From Sodiomyces alkalinus F11 (lineage: Eukaryota > Ascomycota > Sordariomycetes > Glomerellales > Plectosphaerellaceae), in contig NW_021167081.1 in the NCBI RefSeq assembly GCF_003711515.1, positions 1,600,236 through 1,664,235 on the forward strand: DNA of 64,000 nt, written 5' to 3'. The position numbers and the translations under genes were made by a program. Below, piece after piece: positions 58,477 to 64,000 of this stretch (position 1 is the stretch's first letter; the number at the start of each line of letters is the position of its first letter). The notes under the pieces are model-generated. The model did not search any database. It was not told the DNA's origin and saw only the letters and a program-made list of their open reading frames with translations.

Positions 58477-58996
58477 TGTGAGCCCCATATAGCAGTGGCA
58501 AGGGCAGCACTAGAGAGAGACATGTGCACACAAGGAGTATATGCATACTGCAAGGTAAACTAGAGCCAAATATTGGTTTTCAATTATCCATCTTCTCGTC
58601 CTCATTTCAGTCTCTGTGTATCACTAGATGCAAAAACTCCTGCCTGTGTGCTGACTTGAGAAAGGATATACGTAATGTATTCCAGGCCTCCAATCCGAAC
58701 TCCTGATGCATTTTGTTGTTCTTTCTTTTGGGTCCAGAAGTGACCACCCTAGCCATGCAATACCGACAATGCGGTTGTAAAGAGAAGGCCATCGTGGCTT
58801 CTCACGGTGAAAGGGACTCATCTCTCCCCCTAGAGTAGTTCCGTGACTCCTTAGATGCGAATGCCTCCCGTGCTATGGGATGGTATCCTATATACATACA
58901 TATATATACTTCGTCTCCTTTCTTCTTCTTCTCTCTTCGAGACCTTTTTATCGCATGGTCTCTCTACGTCTCAATGTAGTGTTGACGCCTCAAAAT
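58477..58996. other. Convergent 3' region USB1/ERO1
   Basis: 520 bp with short T/C tracts near 58910-58935 and no coding-like ORF. Confidence 0.4.
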
Positions 58997-61123
58997 TTAC
59001 AGCTCGTCCAAGTTGGGTCGCTCAATCTTCCATGTCCGTGGCATCATAGGTAGACCGAGCCAGTACTGGCCCAGACGGGTGGCTTCAGTCGAAATGATTT
59101 CCCAGCTGGATTCCCGCGTTTTTCCCCCCGGTCAGCCTACTCGTTCACGGAATCTGGGATAAGAGGGGAGGAAAAAAGAAGAAGAAAAAAAAATGAGAAC
59201 TTACAGCGTCAGAGGGAACCGGACCCATTGGCGTAGGACGAGCTTGGTGGCCCGCGTGGCCAGCCCGAATTCATTCTCCCACGACACCCGCCATATCTCT
59301 GACCAGCTCTCGTCGCCCCTCAGCCTTCGCCTCCGGCGCGTGATCCGAGGTGGATCTTCTACCTCTTTCGTGTCATCAGGGGCTTCTTCCCCTTCTTCTT
59401 TTTCCTTTTCGTCCTCTCCATCTCCATCTCCACCATGACCGTCGCTCGTTTTCTTTGCCCTCCCCGCCGCCGAGTGGGGAGTTGATGACAACAGACTCGA
59501 CGACGCTTCTAAAGATGCCACACGTGTCGACGCTTCAATCGGAACCGGCGCAGCCGCAGCCGCAGCGGCAGAGGCCTCTTGGGCTTCATACATGGCGCGG
59601 AACTTCCCAATGGCGGCAAGCGAGCCACTGATGCGCGCATACGTGTTAAAAAGAGCGACAAGCTCGGTGCGCTTGAGACGCGGCACATCGACCTCACCGC
59701 CACCGCCATCGCCGTCGGCGTCGGCGTCGCCACCAAACTCGAACAGGATCTTGAGCGCCGTCCCGTAGCCCGCCGTCTGCAGCTTGCCCCAGAGGCGGCA
59801 CTTGTCGCAGCCGACGCAGTCCATGACGCGGCTCACGTTGCGGAAGCGGTTCCGGAAATCCTCCTTCAGCGACGGGCCCTCGCCGTTTTTGAACATGAGG
59901 CTCTCGTCGAAGAGCCGCGGCTCCGACGCCGCGCCCTCCGTCACCGCCAGCACCTTGGCCCGCGTGTCGGCGTCCTGCGACGGGTCGCCCGTGCAGAAGG
60001 TATAGCGCTCGCTACCCCCCTCGCCCTGGAGGTAAGGGCCCAGCTTGGCCACGGCGCGGGCCACCAGGGCGTAGTTGAAGTAGAGGTTGCTGATGCGGTC
60101 CGGGTGGCTGTGCAGCCGCGACACGTAGCAGGCCAGGTTGGGCTGCCACTGGCCGGTGGTCTGGTTGAGGAAGTCCCAGCAGAGGTGGGTGCTGATGCTG
60201 GCGTGCATGCCCGAGATGACGCGGTAGAACACGCGTTTCTCCAGACACTCGTCTTGGGCCTCGAGTCCGGTCTGTGCCACGAAGGGGGCGTTGGGATGGG
60301 TCTCGCGCATCTGCTCGAGGACTTGCTGACGGCCCGCGGCCTCGAGGACCTGCTTCAGGTCCTCGACGGCGGGGCCACCAAAGGGGGCCCCGTTGGAGGA
60401 CTGGCCGAGAGCGGCCGAATGAGGGAAGGAGCTCCTCTGGAAACAGTTCTCGCGGTAGATGGCGTCCCAGATTTGGGAAGCACCGAAGCCTGAGTAGCCG
60501 GTGAAGCGCTCCGGGTTGCGGAGCAGGCTCACGTAGTCGCCCTTGGAGGCGGCGCTCTCGTCCTCGGGAACGCAGTAGTCGCGCTCGTCGCATTCGTCGT
60601 CGTACTCGAAGACGCAGCTCTCCCCCACATCGGCGCCCAGACCGTCCTGGAGAGGGCGGTCGGTCTTTTGCACCCGGCGGCCGGGATGCTTGGCCACAGG
60701 ACCTTCGAGCTTGCCAAGCTCGCTAGACCGCCATACCTCGGGTATGTCCTCCTCGTTATCGAGCGTCTCGACGGCGCAGGCAATATTGCCGCACATGCCG
60801 TTCTCGTCGTCCCAGAAGGGGCATTTTTTGTTGAAGAGGTTGAGGCGGTAGTGGGAGAAGAAGTCGGTCGTTGTGGTCAGGTCATCGAGGGCGGGTTTGA
60901 CGACGCCATTGAGCTTGTCGAGGGTGGCATAGGACGCGCAGGCGTCAGAGACGATCGCCTTGGGGGATATCTGGACGGGTACGTCGTTAGAAGAGATAAC
61001 GTCGACGTCCACCGGCGGGGTTATATCGAGGGAGGCGGCCAGCAGAGCCCTCTGGGCAAGGGTACTAGATATGCAGAGAGAAACAAAGGCTGGAGACAGG
61101 AGAGCGGCATACCGCACAATCAT
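58997..61123 (-). CDS. ERO1: ER oxidoreductin ERO1
   Basis: Exons 59205-61123 and 58997-59105 (99-bp intron, donor GTAAGT, acceptor GAATCCAG, phase 2) encode 675 residues. Ero1 oxidises protein disulfide isomerase in the ER lumen using FAD and O2. Residues 1-27 are a signal peptide. The shuttle cysteine pair is CGNIAC (111 and 116) and the active-site cluster is CVGCDKC (436, 439, 442) followed by RLWGK. FAD-binding segments include FTGYSGFGASQIWDAIY and SGMHASISTHLCWDFLN. A Gly/Asp-rich acidic insert and a basic linker (about 555-605) separate the core from the C-terminal helices. Exon 2 adds LWEIISTEATRLGQYWLGLP and ends NLDEL, a KDEL-like terminus. The start at 61123 is the first ATG. Confidence 0.95.
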
Positions 61124-62527
61124 CTTGGGCACGATCGCATTGGCCAGGAGAAGCCCAAAGTGCGAACAAGGAAAGGTAAAAGAGTCTGCTGGCAGACTCG
61201 GACTTCATGGTGGAAGAAGTCGGAGATCTAGTTCAAGTACGTAGCACGAATAAACCAACGGTAACCGAGCCTCGGGGGGCCGGGCATGAGCTCGATTGGT
61301 TCTATGGGCATGCGTAAGCGGCGCACATAGGGCAGGTAAAGTGGCCAAGTGGTCGCAATAAGCTCGACGGAGACGGAGGCGGCGACGTCGGAAGTGTGGG
61401 GTGCAGACGGAGGGACAGGCTCCTGTTGACAGGTTGGGACGGTGGTTGTAAATGCAGAGCGGGGGTTCGTGGACGTCAAAGGCGGCGTAGCTTGGCGTAA
61501 CTCTCGTGATCGGTATGGAAGATTAACGAGAAAGATTAAACGAGACGAGGCCGAAGTCAATATCGTGCCACATTCACCTGTTTTGCCCGTTACCCCGTAC
61601 GCTCGTGAGGAGGAGTTGGGGATTTGTTTGGTATGCGGAATACCGTAGATGAAGAGTTCCGTAAAGGATTTCCTAAATAAACCAGGAAACCCCAATGGGG
61701 AAGGAGGAAGTGGTCGGACACGATTTTGTTCAGGACGGAAGATGGTGATGTGGCCTTTTAGATTTCCCGGGGCAAGCATATACGATGGAATACGTATCCG
61801 TACGCAGTACGTTGTACACAGGTAGGTACCTAGGTAGGGAGGAGAGAGCAGATTGGTAGCTAAGGTACACCGGCCTCTGCGCTGTAACTGTAAGGTACCT
61901 GTCATATCTGGATAAGTGGTGCCGTGTGATTCGTAGTCCACCGAAAGCTTCAGTGCTCGGCAAATGGCGCTAGAGACGGCACAAGGTGGGTCGACCGATT
62001 CTCACAATGTCTGACAAACCAAACGCACCCTCACTGTATTATTAATGCGTCTATCCGCAGCAATCCACGTGATAGTCCACTCTGATTGTCTCCGACCTTC
62101 GTACTCAGTATAAGCTCGAAGTTGAAATTCGGAGTACGGGGTACGGGGTGGAAGAGACACAGTCTCGCTGTTAAGCCCTTTGTTGAACGTTAGTTCTAAT
62201 TCTTCGAATTAGCTGCCTACAGATGGTATCATCTTTTGACACATTCTGCTGCTTGAAGAAATCTTCGCAAGGACAGCATCCCGTGACCCGTTGAGACGGT
62301 GAGAAGCCGAGTCTGGAACCTGTCACGGAGAATTTCGCCCGAGAAAACAGGATAAAAATGATCGGGGTTATATTCTGGCATCCCCTCCTCTTCAATGATA
62401 TGTCCTGGGTCAGGTAGATCGAACCCTTGGGTAGGGAACGCTCGCCGATCTGACCGCTGCCGCGTCGTGAACATAAGCAAGCGCCGTGACAGAACAGTTG
62501 AATGCACATGACAAAGACAAAATGAAT

Positions 62528-62566
<39 letters not shown>

Positions 62567-63682
62567 GGCCAGTAATCCCGGGCGATGGAGTCGCCGCAGT
62601 GACCGGTTGAGGCACCATGTTGACTGTCGATGAACATCATCTTGAGGTGCAAACTGGAAACCGAAGGTGAACTGAATGCCTTACTAAGCAAGCAACCACA
62701 CCAGTTCCGCCGATCACTCATCATCCCATGTGTGATTTTAAGCGCCAACCGACCACTCCATACGTACCGTCGAGACGAGACTCGAGCGACGAACCCAGAG
62801 CCCCTGAGCAGCCCGGGAACAGAATGCACAACTGACTTTTCTAGAAGTTGACCATAAGCTTGGCCACTACCATATATGGTCTGGATGAACGGATTCCCTG
62901 TATTTGCCAACATACTTGACGCCTTCCCAAAGGAGGCCACCGTTCTACCAGCCTACGAGGTACTCAGCTCAGTCACTATGCCAGCTTTTGGCTATTCAGG
63001 CACATACCCGGTTGGTGATATATTTACATTCCCCCCTTGCCTTGCCGTCCGTCACACGCCCTGGGGTCCCATCAGATGCGGCCGTGATAAAAAGTCCTCT
63101 TGAGCCTGCCTTGTCATGGAACGCCTGTGAAAACATGACAGCCCAGGTGTGTAAACTTGACATCGGCTTTCTTACCAAGTTCCTGCAGTATGTACCTACA
63201 TTCCGCCTACAAACACCGAATCACATGAAAAGCCAAAAGACACAAACCCGAGAAAATGAGAGGAAGAGAGAGGGGAGAGGGGGAGAAGGGGGGAGAGAGA
63301 GGGAGAGAGGAAGGCAGCGAGGATCCTTCAGCACCAGCAAGGGCACTGCTGGCGTCCCGCTGGTTGGGCGATAAAATGAGGCGTGGAAAACGATGCAACG
63401 CCACACGCAATGCAGTGCATGCCGTCATGTCCTCCTCTTGTGATCGGTAAGAGGGGATGACTGGAAAAAACAAAACAGATAGCAGCGGTCGTTCCCTTAT
63501 CATCGTCATGGTATAACCCATATCGGAATCTTAGCGAGGGATATGGGACAGAGAATTATGGTCGAGACATGTTCTGAATCGTCGTCGCAGATGCGGTTCG
63601 ATTTCGCGGAGGGCAGGTCGAGCTTTGCGATGGCGTCTACATGTTAGGTGGTTGGTAGTTCAGAGGGCGCCTTAAAGCAACG
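61124..63682. other. Intergenic interval between ERO1 promoter and CKS1 3' end
   Basis: 2.56 kb. Contains the GGTAGGTACCTAGGTAGG element at 61821-61838 and related AAGGTACC words to 61900, a GA dinucleotide array (62530-62562), GTACGG repeats near 62130-62147, and a GA-rich tract (63254-63312). A 237-codon open frame on the minus strand (61228-61941) has no ATG near its start and no protein resemblance, and is treated as non-coding. No unfolded-protein-response element was confirmed. Confidence 0.45.
62530..62562. repeat. GA dinucleotide microsatellite
   Basis: About sixteen uninterrupted GA units on the plus strand in intergenic DNA. Confidence 0.9.
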
Positions 63683-64000
63683 TCAGTATATGGCTCTGTA
63701 GTTGTTCGTGGGACAAGGCGTCTCATACTTGAAGAGCAAGATGTGTGGCTCCGGCTCGTGTACCTCATAGTGTTCCCAACCGAGACTCTGGTGGGAAAAA
63801 AAAAAAAAAGAAAGATGGTTAGCCACGGATGGACATTGCTTTTCGTATGTGGACGAAATACAAGACATGACAAACCTGAGTGATTCCTAGCGCACGCCAT
63901 TCCTCTTCCCAGAGAAGCTTCAGGGTTCCGTGAGTGGTGTCCTTGTAGGCTTTAGGGATAGCTTTGAGCATGGCCTTGGGCAGTTGGACGTGTCGGTACT
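63683..64000 (-). CDS. CKS1: Cyclin-dependent kinase regulatory subunit CKS1 (3' part)
   Basis: Two 3' exons are present: 63876-64000 (running off the right edge) and 63683-63787 (88-bp intron, acceptor CCACCAG, phase 0). Together they encode 75 residues plus the stop. [32 protein letters not shown] and [20 protein letters not shown] are the suc1/Cks signature; the [10 protein letters not shown] segment is the hinge/kinase-binding strand. Cks1 binds Cdc28/Cdk1 and multiply phosphorylated substrates to promote processive phosphorylation. The start codon and any upstream exons lie beyond the window. A 13-residue Thr/Lys-containing tail follows the core. Confidence 0.95.

Noticed and set aside
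59579..60493. 304-codon antisense frame over ERO1
   Set aside because: Arises from ERO1 codon bias, with the Arg/Ala/Gly/Val-rich composition of a shadow frame.
61228..61941. 237-codon frame on the minus strand upstream of ERO1
   Set aside because: Begins at a non-ATG codon, includes the palindromic intergenic element, and resembles no family.
1..64000. tRNA genes
   Set aside because: Scanning by eye for GGTTCGANNCC B boxes and their complements gave no site with a matching A box and stem; a tRNAscan search could still find one.

Overview
The window is nuclear DNA of a filamentous ascomycete, most likely a Sordariomycete. Genes are spaced one by one on both strands, are GC-rich, and carry short introns (about 60 to 210 bp; one of about 890 bp) with GTANGT or GTGNGT donors and CTRAY-type branch points. 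The proteins resemble fungal versions of conserved eukaryotic families (ERG9, CFT1, ERO1, NBS1, PAL1, CKS1). No operons, phage, CRISPR, rRNA or convincing tRNA genes were seen. Twenty-one gene models are given; most exon joins were rebuilt by hand from splice signals, reading-frame phase and family homology.

Layout. 1-1784: two minus-strand ORFs of unknown function in the same frame, separated by one TAG. 1785-3732: AT-richer gap with a possible solo LTR. 3733-10073: TRAX (-), GPI mannosyltransferase I GPI14/PIG-M (+), NBS1 (+). 10357-18669: membrane-anchored cytochrome b5 protein (-), large disordered/coiled-coil protein (+), DnaJ-X chaperone of the Caj1/Djp1 type (-). 20976-28057: four-span MARVEL-like protein (+), UDP-rhamnose-type epimerase/reductase (-), squalene synthase (+). 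29799-31190: secreted proteinase K-like subtilase (-). 31191-36975: 5.8 kb without a recognisable gene. 36976-45834: F-box-like protein (+), TDG/MUG DNA glycosylase (+), secreted GPI-type DUF7732-like protein (-), ANCHR-like zinc-finger protein (+). 46241-64000: LMBD1 transporter (-), CFT1/CPSF160 (+), PAL1 (-), USB1 (+), ERO1 (-), and the 3' part of CKS1 (-) cut by the right edge.

The genes do not form one pathway. Loose themes are genome stability and cell cycle (NBS1, TDG, ANCHR-like, CKS1), RNA processing (CFT1, USB1, TRAX), ER and membrane function (GPI14, ERO1, DnaJ-X, ERG9, cytochrome b5) and cell shape (PAL1). Genes often sit in divergent or convergent pairs. No secondary-metabolite cluster is apparent.

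The most striking pattern not explained by genes is a family of short palindromic words built from TACCTAGGTA / TACCTTAAGGTA, plus a second family built from GTACTCCGTAC. They recur across the intergenic regions and were almost never seen inside exons. Other points worth checking are a stop-free intron of 3n length made of TTCCCC repeats in the protease, an in-frame TAG splitting the first locus, a possible N-terminal extension of the 13.4 kb gene, an LDEL terminus on ERO1, and an enlarged insert in USB1. I found no clearly new biological system.
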